This document shows, piece after piece, positions 36,743 to 46,130 of a stretch of 64,000 bases of DNA. Source of the DNA: Ulvibacterium marinum (GTDB lineage: Bacteria; Bacteroidota; Bacteroidia; Flavobacteriales; Flavobacteriaceae). The stretch is from positions 248,001-312,000 of the forward strand of contig NZ_RBCJ01000002.1 of NCBI RefSeq assembly GCF_003626755.1, given 5' to 3'. The notes under the pieces are model-generated. The model searched no databases. It saw nothing but the letters and a program-made list of their open reading frames with translations, and was not told the DNA's origin. The position numbers and the translations under genes were made by a program. Position 1 is the stretch's first letter, and every line of letters starts with the position of its first letter.

Positions 36743-38168
36743 GGGACACAGGTTCACCCTCCAAAGGATAATCCGAATCATAAATGTGGGCTTCCTTCAT
36801 ATATGTCTTTAGCTTTTCAAAGACGTCCAGGTGTTCTTCAATAAGATTATTTTCTTCGCCAATATCATTGGACAGGTCATAGAGTTCCCAGGAATCCGAT
36901 TTATAGATGTGTAGCAACTTCCATTTTCCGCTACGTATGGCCTGCGCATCATGGTTACTTTCGGCAAATTCCCAGTATAAATAATCATGTTGTTTTTGCG
37001 TATCGGACTGCCCCATAAGTGTTGGAAGAAACGATATTCCATCCGTAGCCGTAGCTAAAGGATAATCGATTACGTCCGCATAGGTCGGAAGCATATCCCA
37101 AAAAGCCGTTGGAAGATCAGATACCGAGTTGGGGGAAATCTTTCCCGGCCACTGGGCAATAAATGGAACTCGGACACCTCCTTCATACAAGTCCCGTTTG
37201 GTACCTTTTAGGGCGCCGTTGCTATCAAAAAAATCCGGGTTTACACCACCTTCCTTATGGGGGCCATTGTCACTGGTAAAAATGACCAAAGTATTTCTAT
37301 CTATTTTCAGATCTTTCAACTTATCCAATATTCTGCCTACATCCGCATCCAGGAGACTTATCATGGCTGCCTTGGCCTTTTCGGGTTCTGGCCAATCCCG
37401 ATTCTTATAGATTCCTAAATTTGGAACCTCCATCCCATGATCTGCTGTCAATTCCCCTTCATTGTTCGCATGTGGTATGGTCAAGGGTAAGTATAGAAAA
37501 AATGGCTTCTGCTTTGGAGCATCCAAAAATCGTAAGGCCTCCTTGATGATCAACGAGTGCGAATATTCATTTTTATCGGTAGCAGCACCTCCTATTCCTT
37601 TAGCATAGCCTTCCTTGGCCAGGATTACCTTGTTATTTAAGCGTATTTTTTCTCCATCTTTTAGAAGATGATCGGGATAGTAATTATGTGCGTGAATTTG
37701 GTTTAAATAACCAAAATATGTATCGAATCCCTGTACTGAAGGTTCTCCTGTGGAACCTACTTCGCCTAGGCCCCATTTTCCCATTAGAGCTGTGGTGTAC
37801 CCTGCTTTTTGGAACATTTTTGCCAAGGTAAAGTCATTGGGAGTCAATATGTTGTTATTGTTTCCCCGCACCGGCGCATGTCCCTGATGTAGACCGGTCA
37901 TCAATGAGGCTCTTGAGGGCGCACATACCGTATTACCGGCATAATGGTTGGTAAAACGGATACCGTTTTGGGCCATTTGGTCCAACCTCGGTGTCCTGAT
38001 TCTTTCTTGTCCATAACTCCCTAAGTCCCCATATCCCAAATCATCGGCCAGGATATAGATAATATTAGGGGTATTGACCTTTGAAACTTCAGGATTCTCC
38101 TTTTTAATCTTACCGCAGGAATTTCCCGCCAATACGGCCAAACCTAATAGAATACTTTTTTTTATCAT
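36729..38168 (-). CDS. S1-family sulfatase, exported lipoprotein (copy 2)
   Basis: Formylglycine sulfatase of 479 residues. Signal peptide ends GNSC (Cys 18). Metal site LADDLGYGD (about 40-48), signature CAPSRASLMTG with the modified Cys at residue 82, GKWGLGE, and FTSDNGPHKEGG are present. It lacks the long C-terminal extension of copy 1 and belongs to a different S1 subgroup. It starts the minus-strand block only in the sense of position: it is the last gene of the leftward operon. Probably removes a differently placed sulfate. Confidence 0.9.
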   Translation of the reverse strand: MIKKSILLGLAVLAGNSCGKIKKENPEVSKVNTPNIIYILADDLGYGDLGSYGQERIRTPRLDQMAQNGIRFTNHYAGNTVCAPSRASLMTGLHQGHAPVRGNNNNILTPNDFTLAKMFQKAGYTTALMGKWGLGEVGSTGEPSVQGFDTYFGYLNQIHAHNYYPDHLLKDGEKIRLNNKVILAKEGYAKGIGGAATDKNEYSHSLIIKEALRFLDAPKQKPFFLYLPLTIPHANNEGELTADHGMEVPNLGIYKNRDWPEPEKAKAAMISLLDADVGRILDKLKDLKIDRNTLVIFTSDNGPHKEGGVNPDFFDSNGALKGTKRDLYEGGVRVPFIAQWPGKISPNSVSDLPTAFWDMLPTYADVIDYPLATATDGISFLPTLMGQSDTQKQHDYLYWEFAESNHDAQAIRSGKWKLLHIYKSDSWELYDLSNDIGEENNLIEEHLDVFEKLKTYMKEAHIYDSDYPLEGEPVSPTNL

Positions 38169-38196
38169 GCAAAATATACATCAAATCGGTAGTAAT

Positions 38197-38979
38197 TTAT
38201 TCAATAAATTCAACTAGACCAAAACGATTGGCCTGATGTACATTTTTTGAAATATCATAAATGGGAAATAGGGTGGAAGTAGACCTTCTATTACCGTTTA
38301 AATCGTTTCGGTCTTGGCGTACGGCCAAAATGGCCCAATGCGTTCCTTTTTGTATGGGTTCTATCTCTCCTAGTTCACCGAAATTTGAAATGGGTATGGC
38401 CATTTCCATGGTCCAACCCTTATCGATATCTGAGTTATCATTGATCGTCCCATCATAGGTTATTTCAACCTTAAACTCAGGATTAAATGTCTTGTAGACC
38501 ACATCTTTACCCTTATAGTACCTATTGAAATAAATGAAGTCGTTCGAGGCCTTGTTTAGGTTCAGTTCATATCCAAAATGGGTGTCCAGACTATCCGGTG
38601 CGGTGATAAAAAAGATTTCCGCACAATCATCAAGATAAGGTTCCCCATCGCGTCGAGTTTCGCGTACGGTAAGAAACTTATCTTCCATTTGGTAGAACAA
38701 GTATATGTTTTGCTCATCCCATAACATCCGAAAAGTAGTTTTTTGCTCGTCGTCCTGCTGCTCTATCCTATAAAAATAATCCAACGTCCTTGCCTCGGTT
38801 CTCTGCCAAACTTCTTCGTTTAATTTGCCATCTACCACAATCTTCTGATTGGTTTTGGAAGCCTCAAAAATGGATTGTTCCCCAAGGGAAAGTTTTTGAA
38901 CGTTTTGCCCGACGGCCACGGCAACCCCGGTGAAAATAAATACTAGGGAGACCAAAGCACATTTGTGTGGGTGGTACAT
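38197..38979 (-). CDS. CBM9-like carbohydrate-binding secreted protein
   Basis: Secreted protein of about 260 residues; signal peptide to about VAVGQ. The rest is one beta-sandwich of the family-9 carbohydrate-binding type: IVVDGKLNEEVWQ, LWDEQNIYLFYQMED, LDDCAEIFF, GWTMEMAIPISNFG and ILAVRQDRND. Such stand-alone domains bind glycans or help cell-surface assembly. I chose the ATG at 38979 because it lies after the stop of the upstream gene (38988) and gives a clean signal; an in-frame start at 39021 would overlap that gene. Cotranscribed with its neighbours. Confidence 0.8.
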   Translation of the reverse strand: MYHPHKCALVSLVFIFTGVAVAVGQNVQKLSLGEQSIFEASKTNQKIVVDGKLNEEVWQRTEARTLDYFYRIEQQDDEQKTTFRMLWDEQNIYLFYQMEDKFLTVRETRRDGEPYLDDCAEIFFITAPDSLDTHFGYELNLNKASNDFIYFNRYYKGKDVVYKTFNPEFKVEITYDGTINDNSDIDKGWTMEMAIPISNFGELGEIEPIQKGTHWAILAVRQDRNDLNGNRRSTSTLFPIYDISKNVHQANRFGLVEFIE

Positions 38980-38987
38980 TGTCAGGC

Positions 38988-41900
38988 TTAATTTAGATTT
39001 TCCATCATGACTTTTGCCCAAAGGTTGTTCTGGTATTCGCCAAGCGCGGTCTGCAAGAGATGTTCGGCATCGTCTTTCTTTCCAAGTCCAAGATTACCTA
39101 AGGCTTCAAGGAAATACGATTGGGAAATTGCTTTTTTATTGGTTGCGGAGGCTTCTTCTACGGCGACCAAAGTATTGCCATTTCCTCGGTTTCTTTGCCG
39201 TTGCGCACTTTGAATCAAGTCCTTGAACATACTTTTAGCTTTGTCGGCCTGCCCTAATTTTTCATTGGCCATAGCTTGATAATAGATCAAGTCGTACATA
39301 CCTCTCCCGTTTTGGGCCGCTGCGCTTTTTTGATAACTATCCTTCGCCTTTTTATTATTTCCCATTTGCGCATAGGCTTCTCCCATATAATAATAGATCA
39401 TGGCATTTTTTTCATCATGTGTGGGTTTTCCAACTTCCAGATTTTCAGGATATAATAGGGCGCGTTCCAAATGGGAAATAGCCTCTTTGTAGTTGTTGTT
39501 TTTTATTAATTCTTTGGCCTTCAACGTATGTGCATCCACATAATGCCAGTACGTTTCCCGGCCTCCTTCCCAGGTTCTAAAATGATGCTTGTCCAAAAAC
39601 TGAATAGCCTCATCATATTCACCATTGAGATTTAAAAGCTGGACCAGGGTTTTGGGAGCGGCTACGTCTTTTCTAACGATATCGATATTATTTCTTAGTA
39701 TTTCCAGATTTTCTGTGAAGTCCTCATCGGATTCGTCATAGTACTTGGAGAGTTCGGCATACCACAACGGGTTGTCACCATTCAGTGAAATGGCCTTTGT
39801 CATATGTTCAATGGCCTTTTTAGGATTCTTCCCATGATAAAAATCACCAAACGCGAGATTACGCCAAACCATAGGAATACTGGTATCTATGGCACCGGAT
39901 TTTTCCCAAGCCGCCATGGCATCTTTTGGACGGTTATCATAAAGAAGATTCCCCAAGAGATAATACGCCATAGCGTTTTGTGCATCGATACTTATGGCAT
40001 TCTTCAATACAACCTCGGTTTCTGCCCTATATGGAAAGCTATATTCCAAAGAGCAATTTTTAGCGGTCGCAAGGTACTCCTTGGCCTTGGCTGCATTTCC
40101 CGCTTTACTATGAAACCAGGAAAGATAATAATGCACCAAAGGATTTTTCGGATTCTTTATATTCGACAGTAGATCCATACCATCTTTCAATAGGCCTGAG
40201 TTCATATAGTGGGTAACCATCTCCAAATAGTTGTTTTCCACATCCTGCATGTTCCTGTGCCAATCCTCCATGGAAGAATTTCCCTCCAAAAGCCTTTTCT
40301 CATATAGGGCGGAAAAATTCAATGGGTCATATGTCAAGTGTTCTTCCAGCAGGGAAAGTGCTTTGGTGGTACCCCCAAGTTTTCGAAGCAAAGAAGCATA
40401 GAGTACTGTAATGCGGCCATCCCTAGTATTAGTGGAATGGGCCTCTTTAGTGTATTCCAATGCCTTGGTAAAATCGCCCTTTTGGCCCTCTAACAAAGCC
40501 AATTGATAATTGCCAGCTGAAAACCACTGATAGTACCAGGTGGAACGGGCCAAATTCTTATACGCCTCAGCAGTTTGCCCCAATGCCTTATGTGCCATTC
40601 CCAAATAATAGAAAAGTTCGCCCTCTTTTGGTTGAAAATATTTTACCTTAAGTTTATCCGCGGCTTTTTGTAAATAGGACAAGGCTTCTTCATATTTCAT
40701 TTGATTTAACCGGCGCTTGCCTAAAGCGATATTGGTCCGATAATCGTTGGGCGATTTCTCCAAGGCTGCTAAATAATAGTCATCTGGATTAATCCCTGGG
40801 CGGTTAAATTGTTCTACAAACCTACCGGTTAGATAAAGGTCCTCGATAGTGGTAAGTTCCTCAGGCTTTTTTACCCTTTCCTGTACCTCTGGTAGTTCTG
40901 GTTTCTGAGGTTTATAAGGGGTATAAGAAACCAATTCCCTTCCTTGGTCATCTTTCAATTCAACATAAAGCTGATACTCGTCCAACGGCTTTCGGCTTTT
41001 GTATGTTGAAGTAAAGGGCATAGCGGGATCAATATCTATGGTCTTTTCCACCAAAACTTCATCGCCATTCTTCAGAAGTACTTTGGCATTCTTAAAAATG
41101 GTCGTTGTATTGAATCCGTAGAAAACCGTTTTGCTATTACGCATTTGAAGTGTTACCGAAGCATCAATGGTGGCGTTCTTTGCAATTTCGATATCCCGTA
41201 ATGGATACCAATAGTTTTTGGCATCCTTAACGGAGTGTGGCAAGATCCAGCTATAATCAGGTTGATTGTTGGAGAAGGTTCCCGTCATTAATTCCACATA
41301 GGCTTTTCCATCATCCGTAAGCTTCCGCCTAGCATTTTGACCTTGTAGTCCCGGGCCAAACTGCCATAGTTTTGATGCGTTGTTCTCATGAGGGTCTCCC
41401 ACATGTACGGTACCGGCATTTTGTCCATAATCATACCCGCCGATAAAACCTTCCTTAATATCCCACATAAAGAACGATACCGGGTTGGGGTGGTTTTTCC
41501 ACCAGGTGAGATCAACTCCTTCGGGGTAACTGGTTCGACCATAGCTGTCGGTGGCATTGGAAATAGGCCATTTAATAAAGCTTCTATTGTTGTGGAATAC
41601 ACCTATTTCTTGGCTTGGCGGCCAAAATGTTCGAAAATCATCATTGGAAGTTATGGCTACATTGGCCCAGAAAAGAAACGTTTTCGTTAGTGTGTTGGTA
41701 TTATTGATACGATAGTCCACTTCAATATAAGATCGGCCAGGACGTAGTGTCATACCAATAACACCTCGCATATCCATCGTTTTTTCGGTCTCCCCGATCC
41801 AAATAGTGGCACTACCATCTTCATTTTCGACCATTCTATAGTCGCTTTTCATCATAGTAGTTGTTCTGTGATGATGCGGAAAACACCATTCTATTCCACC

Positions 41901-42314
41901 GGAAACCCAAGCACCCAACGTACCTATCAAATCAGGTTTAATTACACTATTGGTATGGAACAATTCATGCCCGTTGGTTTTATCTATTGCAGAAAACAAC
42001 CTTCCCCCAAAGGCAGGAAGTACCTTTACCTTAAGGTATTCATTTTCCAAATAGACCATTTCATACGTAACATCAACCAAAGAATCCCCAAGTTTTGTTT
42101 GCGATGGATAAGGATATACTTTGCCCTGTGCTCCTTGAACACCTCGCCCTGTATAAAATATGGGACTTGTTTCGTCCTGGCCTATTTTATAGGTAGGGAT
42201 TACCTCTGTACCTTCGTAGACTTTTACCTGAGCAAATGCCAAAAAGGAAAAAGACAATAGAAAAAGTGATAAGACTTTCCTTTTACTATTTTTCTTGTGA
42301 AGCTTCTTCTCCAT
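38988..42314 (-). CDS. Secreted DUF5107 domain plus TPR-repeat protein
   Basis: About 1108 residues. Signal peptide from the ATG at 42314 (MEKKLHKK, cut near AFAQ); an upstream in-frame ATG at 42377 would add a polar leader. Residues about 30-420 form the DUF5107 domain, which has a mutarotase/glycosidase-like beta-sandwich look (LPAFGGRLFSAIDK, ISGGIEWCFPHHHR-type region, FLFWANVAITSND). The remaining ~600 residues are TPR repeats (for example YFPLGMAHKALGQ-like YYLGMAHKALGQTAEA, YYMGEAYAQMGNNKKA). The family is common in marine polysaccharide loci with unproven activity. His-rich FPHHHR could be a metal or substrate site. Confidence 0.78.
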   Translation of the reverse strand: MEKKLHKKNSKRKVLSLFLLSFSFLAFAQVKVYEGTEVIPTYKIGQDETSPIFYTGRGVQGAQGKVYPYPSQTKLGDSLVDVTYEMVYLENEYLKVKVLPAFGGRLFSAIDKTNGHELFHTNSVIKPDLIGTLGAWVSGGIEWCFPHHHRTTTMMKSDYRMVENEDGSATIWIGETEKTMDMRGVIGMTLRPGRSYIEVDYRINNTNTLTKTFLFWANVAITSNDDFRTFWPPSQEIGVFHNNRSFIKWPISNATDSYGRTSYPEGVDLTWWKNHPNPVSFFMWDIKEGFIGGYDYGQNAGTVHVGDPHENNASKLWQFGPGLQGQNARRKLTDDGKAYVELMTGTFSNNQPDYSWILPHSVKDAKNYWYPLRDIEIAKNATIDASVTLQMRNSKTVFYGFNTTTIFKNAKVLLKNGDEVLVEKTIDIDPAMPFTSTYKSRKPLDEYQLYVELKDDQGRELVSYTPYKPQKPELPEVQERVKKPEELTTIEDLYLTGRFVEQFNRPGINPDDYYLAALEKSPNDYRTNIALGKRRLNQMKYEEALSYLQKAADKLKVKYFQPKEGELFYYLGMAHKALGQTAEAYKNLARSTWYYQWFSAGNYQLALLEGQKGDFTKALEYTKEAHSTNTRDGRITVLYASLLRKLGGTTKALSLLEEHLTYDPLNFSALYEKRLLEGNSSMEDWHRNMQDVENNYLEMVTHYMNSGLLKDGMDLLSNIKNPKNPLVHYYLSWFHSKAGNAAKAKEYLATAKNCSLEYSFPYRAETEVVLKNAISIDAQNAMAYYLLGNLLYDNRPKDAMAAWEKSGAIDTSIPMVWRNLAFGDFYHGKNPKKAIEHMTKAISLNGDNPLWYAELSKYYDESDEDFTENLEILRNNIDIVRKDVAAPKTLVQLLNLNGEYDEAIQFLDKHHFRTWEGGRETYWHYVDAHTLKAKELIKNNNYKEAISHLERALLYPENLEVGKPTHDEKNAMIYYYMGEAYAQMGNNKKAKDSYQKSAAAQNGRGMYDLIYYQAMANEKLGQADKAKSMFKDLIQSAQRQRNRGNGNTLVAVEEASATNKKAISQSYFLEALGNLGLGKKDDAEHLLQTALGEYQNNLWAKVMMENLN

Positions 42315-42449
42315 GGCGTTACTTGCAGCTATGCAATTTTGCAGTATGGATAATTGATCGGGAAATGAAGTGTACATGGGATTTTTGATTTTATTTTTTA
42401 AAAATAAATCAGAACGAAAAAATAAGGTAGTATAAATGGGTCAATCTCT

Positions 42450-42468
42450 ACTACAAATGTTTTGTAGT
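42450..42468. promoter_or_regulatory. 19-base interrupted palindrome upstream of the DUF5107 gene
   Basis: ACTACAAA, a TGT spacer, then TTTGTAGT: a perfect 8-bp inverted repeat in the 179-base gap between the flavoprotein gene and the DUF5107 gene, 136-154 bases before the latter. No T tract on either side, so an operator fits better than a terminator. Role is inference. Confidence 0.4.
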
Positions 42469-42493
42469 TTCCCTCTAATTCCGATAAATAGGG

Positions 42494-44227
42494 CTATACG
42501 GATTCCTGAGCCATTTTAGAAATTGCCCTAGCTCTCTTTACTTCTATTTTCTTCAACATCCAATCAGGATAATCGACCGGGTTTTCCGCTTCATAAATCC
42601 TTAGGTATTGATCGTCTTGTGGCTTTTTTAGTTCATCCGCTTCACATCCCAAAATAGTGGCAGCAGTATCTACCCCGGAATGGGACGCACCTGCTACACC
42701 ATGGGATAGGATACTTGCCCCGCACAAATACAGATTTTCAATTTCGCTTTTTGCCTTAAAAGCAAAAGGGCCAATGTGCCTGAGGCTTTTTTCGGTTCCA
42801 TAGACATTGCCACGGGTAGTATTAATGTAATATTCATTGGTGATGGGTGTTCCCAACTCCATTTGTACTATATGATCCCGGACTCCAGGGATGGCCCGTG
42901 AAAGGCCATTGAGCATCTTTTGGGAAAGTATTTCCTTGAACTTGATATAGCCCTCGGACCTAGGTTCCGTCTCTTCCTTGTATTTTTCAAAAGTGCTATA
43001 GTCGATTAACGTTATGGCCTCAATAGTATGGTGCTTGCCGTCATAACTAGCGGGATCTTTTAAGGAGGTACAGCTAATGAACATGGCTTCAAAGGCCTCT
43101 CCATTAGAAAGATTAGGGGTCATAAGGTCATCATAAAGATCGTCTGTATCCTTGTTGGGCATCAACCAAATATTGCCAGAATCAAGACCGGCCTTGCGCA
43201 AATCCATATCTACGGTCAAAAAAAGCATTAACGATGTGCAGGAGTATTTGGTCTTGGACAGTTTTTTTTGAAGTTTGGAACTCAGATTTTCCTTACCAAC
43301 CAGATTCAAGTAGGTAATTCCGGGATCCGCATTGGAAACTATGGTATTGGCGTAGAGGAGTTGACCGTTTTCCAATGCTACCCCTATTGCACGCTTTTTC
43401 CTTTCACCCTGGGTTAAAATCCGATTTACGGTTGTGCCAGTCTGTAGGTGGCCTCCATGTTTTTTCAATGCATTGGTCATGGCCTTTATCAAGGCACCAC
43501 CACCGCCCATGGGATAATAAGCCCCATTAAAGTAGTGGCTCATTAAGGCACAATGTAGGGGGAAAGCCGCTTTTTTAGGTTGAAGGCCATGGTCCCCACA
43601 TTGGATGTTCAGGATGTTTTTGAGTAACGGATTTTTGATATGCCAATTGATGACTTTTCTTAGACTAAAAAGCCCATATTTGCCCATATGCCTAGTTTTG
43701 TAGGGAATGGTCAGCTTCTGCCAAAAGCCTTTGAAATAGGGTAGGGAATAGATTTGTACACTTACATTGCGCACTAGGTTTAGATAGGTGTGAATGGATT
43801 TCCTTTCTTCCGGAAAACGCTCCGTAAGGCGATCGATCAATTGTTCGAGATTTGAGGGAAAGTCAAAACGTTCTTCCCCGATCCAGGCATGCTCATAGGC
43901 ATCGGGATTCATCCTAAAGAACACTAGGTCATTGGCTATGCCCAGACCTCTATACAAATCATTGGTGGCCTCACCCTCTGCCAAAAGCCCTACATAATGT
44001 ACTCCCGGCGTAAATCGATGTCCATCCAAATAAAAACTATGGCACCATCCACCGGGAACATCGTGCTGCTCCAATACCAATACCTTTTGTCCGGCCCTGG
44101 CCAAACAAATTCCCGTAGCCAGACCACCGGCTCCAGAACCAATGACAATCGTATCCCACTTGTTATCTTCAGGCGAGTTAAGGTTCTTAACGGATACTGA
44201 TTTATCGTTTTCAGCAGTTTCTCCCAT
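42494..44227 (-). CDS. CrtI/RetSat-like FAD-dependent oxidoreductase
   Basis: Flavoprotein of about 577 residues in the phytoene-desaturase/carotenoid-isomerase/retinol-saturase family. FAD-binding VIGSGAGGLATG (about 28-39), GGWCHSFYLDG, HYFNGAYYPMGGGGALIKAM, and the C-terminal FAD motif GVAGASHSGVDTA are clear. No signal peptide. The ATG at 44227 is preferred over the TTG at 44272, which overlaps the previous gene. Carotenoid or polyprenoid oxidation or reduction would be the family expectation. Its place inside a sulfated-glycan operon is unusual, and substrate is unknown. Confidence 0.8.
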   Translation of the reverse strand: MGETAENDKSVSVKNLNSPEDNKWDTIVIGSGAGGLATGICLARAGQKVLVLEQHDVPGGWCHSFYLDGHRFTPGVHYVGLLAEGEATNDLYRGLGIANDLVFFRMNPDAYEHAWIGEERFDFPSNLEQLIDRLTERFPEERKSIHTYLNLVRNVSVQIYSLPYFKGFWQKLTIPYKTRHMGKYGLFSLRKVINWHIKNPLLKNILNIQCGDHGLQPKKAAFPLHCALMSHYFNGAYYPMGGGGALIKAMTNALKKHGGHLQTGTTVNRILTQGERKKRAIGVALENGQLLYANTIVSNADPGITYLNLVGKENLSSKLQKKLSKTKYSCTSLMLFLTVDMDLRKAGLDSGNIWLMPNKDTDDLYDDLMTPNLSNGEAFEAMFISCTSLKDPASYDGKHHTIEAITLIDYSTFEKYKEETEPRSEGYIKFKEILSQKMLNGLSRAIPGVRDHIVQMELGTPITNEYYINTTRGNVYGTEKSLRHIGPFAFKAKSEIENLYLCGASILSHGVAGASHSGVDTAATILGCEADELKKPQDDQYLRIYEAENPVDYPDWMLKKIEVKRARAISKMAQESV

Positions 44228-44268
44228 TGGTTTTGTTTTGTTGGGCCTTGGCTTTCTTTGCCAGATTC

Positions 44269-45438
44269 TCAATTACGCATGGCCGCCTCAGGAAACATAT
44301 CTTTCCAAATAATGGTTTTATGGGTCTCTGCGGAACGCTTTGCGGCTTCCAGTATTTGCATTACCCGTTTATTGTTTTCCAATGATGAGACATCGTATGC
44401 CGGTAGTTGGTGGTTCTCCTGAACCACTTTTTGCAACAACGCAAAAGGGTCATGGAAGCCTTGTGGAAGCGGTTCTGCCTCCAAAGCGCTTGACTCTTGT
44501 TTTCTCCCTGTCATGATTTCCATGGCACTTGCATTTTTGCAAATCACATAACCTGTAGTTCCATAAATTTCCATATCCTTTACATGATGTGGCCAATTCC
44601 AAGAAGCTTGAATAATGACTTGGTTTTCGGGATAGTCCAAAACTATTGTGGCATCATCATCCACTTTTGGATACAAATTAGGTTTCAATTGTTGGGTGAT
44701 ACAAGTAACGGATTCCGGCTCTTGTCCTTTCATGAACCAAGTCGCCAGATTGGCACCATAGCAACCAAAATCGGTAAGGGCACCTCCACCATTCAAAACG
44801 GGATCCGTAAGCCATTCCAAAAACTCAGGATTGCATCCTATTTCAATGGGACCAAAATGGCCTGTATGGAAAACCATTCGACGGATATTCCCAATTTTTC
44901 CCTCAGTATGAACAAGGTCATAGGCTTTATAATTACTGCCATACCAAGAGGTTTCATAATTGGTAAGTAAATGAATTTCATGTTTTTTGGCCAGGGCGAT
45001 CATTTCTTGGGCATGTTCCCAACTTACGGCCAAGGGTTTTTCTACCATTACATGCATGCCCAACGGAGCGCAATATTTCACAGTATCCAAATGGTCATAA
45101 ATTGAATTGAATGCGGTTACGGCTTCAGGTTGTACCGCTTTAACCATTTCATCCAAGGAATCAAAAACAATATCCATGGAATATCCATGCTGGTCGGCAT
45201 ATCTTTGGGCGAGTTCCCTGTTGGGCTCTACAATTCCCACAATTTCGATGTCGCCCAATTTTTCCCTCCCCAGAATCCAGTGTACATGGGTATGGACCAG
45301 TCCCACCACGCCGATTCGTAACGGTTTTTGGGCTTTCCCAATTTCTTTCAATTCCATATTGTTATCATGAGCCGATATCAAGGAGGTAATAGAAAATAAC
45401 AGTATCAGACCCATCCACTTTTGAGATATGCTGCTCAT
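44269..45438 (-). CDS. Exported Gfo/Idh/MocA-family oxidoreductase (Sec signal)
   Basis: NAD(P)-dependent sugar oxidoreductase fold of 389 residues. The Rossmann motif IGVVGLVHTHVHW (about 42-54), MVEKPLAV with the conserved Lys (about 136), and NGGGALTDFGCYG are typical. A Sec-type signal peptide (about 1-23, core GLILLFSITSLISA) precedes the fold; an internal start at Met 28 would give a cytoplasmic form, and the sequence cannot decide. It overlaps the SGNH gene start by 4 bases (ATGA), a sign of translational coupling. Probably acts on a sugar or sugar derivative of the locus. Confidence 0.8.
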   Translation of the reverse strand: MSSISQKWMGLILLFSITSLISAHDNNMELKEIGKAQKPLRIGVVGLVHTHVHWILGREKLGDIEIVGIVEPNRELAQRYADQHGYSMDIVFDSLDEMVKAVQPEAVTAFNSIYDHLDTVKYCAPLGMHVMVEKPLAVSWEHAQEMIALAKKHEIHLLTNYETSWYGSNYKAYDLVHTEGKIGNIRRMVFHTGHFGPIEIGCNPEFLEWLTDPVLNGGGALTDFGCYGANLATWFMKGQEPESVTCITQQLKPNLYPKVDDDATIVLDYPENQVIIQASWNWPHHVKDMEIYGTTGYVICKNASAMEIMTGRKQESSALEAEPLPQGFHDPFALLQKVVQENHQLPAYDVSSLENNKRVMQILEAAKRSAETHKTIIWKDMFPEAAMRN

Positions 45439-46127
45439 TCTCCTGAATTTAAAGCTTCTGAAATAGCAATTTCTACAATGGGTTCCATAACCTTATAGCC
45501 CTCTGCCGTGGGATGTACGCCATCATGCGCATATTTCTCGGGCAAGCCGTTACGTTCATCCGCCATGGCGGAAAAATAATCCAGATAAATGATATTGTTA
45601 AGTTCCGCATAGGTCTTGATCATCTGGTTGAGTGCAACAATTTTCTTTGCCGGTTCCATTCCCGGCTTCCAAGGATAGTCATAGGCGGGCAGGGTAGAGG
45701 AGAGCACTACTTTAATGCCGTTGGCCCTTGCCAGTTCGGCCATGGAAATGATATTATCGGATATCATATCCAATGTAGATGGTCCGGTATTCCCTGCAAT
45801 ATCGTTTGTCCCAGCCAAGATTACCACTACTTTGGGCTTTAATTCAATGACATCCTGCCGAAAACGTAAGAGCATCTGAGGTGTGGTCTGACCGCTGATC
45901 CCCCTGTTGATATATGGTTTGCCTTCAAAAAAATCTGGGCGCGTCTTGAGCCATCCAATGGTTATGGAGTTGCCCATAAAAACTACCCGGTTCTCTTCTT
46001 CTGTAGGAGCTGCCAATTTTTCGTTCGCTTCTTTAAAATGATTCAAATCTGGCCAATCTTGGGCGTTTACCGATGTCATAATTCCAAACAGGACCATCAT
46101 TATAATACTATTTTTCATAGATTTCAT
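45435..46127 (-). CDS. Secreted SGNH/GDSL-family hydrolase
   Basis: Exported esterase-like protein of 230 residues; signal peptide to about SVNAQ (22). The four SGNH blocks are visible: MGNSITIG (nucleophile Ser about 53), ISGQTT, LAGTNDIAGN, and HDGVHPTAEGY with the catalytic Asp/His. Likely removes acetyl or other ester groups from sugars, or acts as a lactonase; the family is broad. It is coupled to the oxidoreductase downstream by a 4-base overlap and starts 3 bases after the sugar dehydrogenase gene. Confidence 0.88.
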   Translation of the reverse strand: MKSMKNSIIMMVLFGIMTSVNAQDWPDLNHFKEANEKLAAPTEEENRVVFMGNSITIGWLKTRPDFFEGKPYINRGISGQTTPQMLLRFRQDVIELKPKVVVILAGTNDIAGNTGPSTLDMISDNIISMAELARANGIKVVLSSTLPAYDYPWKPGMEPAKKIVALNQMIKTYAELNNIIYLDYFSAMADERNGLPEKYAHDGVHPTAEGYKVMEPIVEIAISEALNSGE

Positions 46128-46130
46128 GTA

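Noticed and set aside
12396-45475. Shared 16-mer (CTGAAATAGCAATTT region) at about 12396 and about 45456
   Set aside because: One copy is inside a coding gene, and a single match of this length is expected by chance in a 64-kb window.
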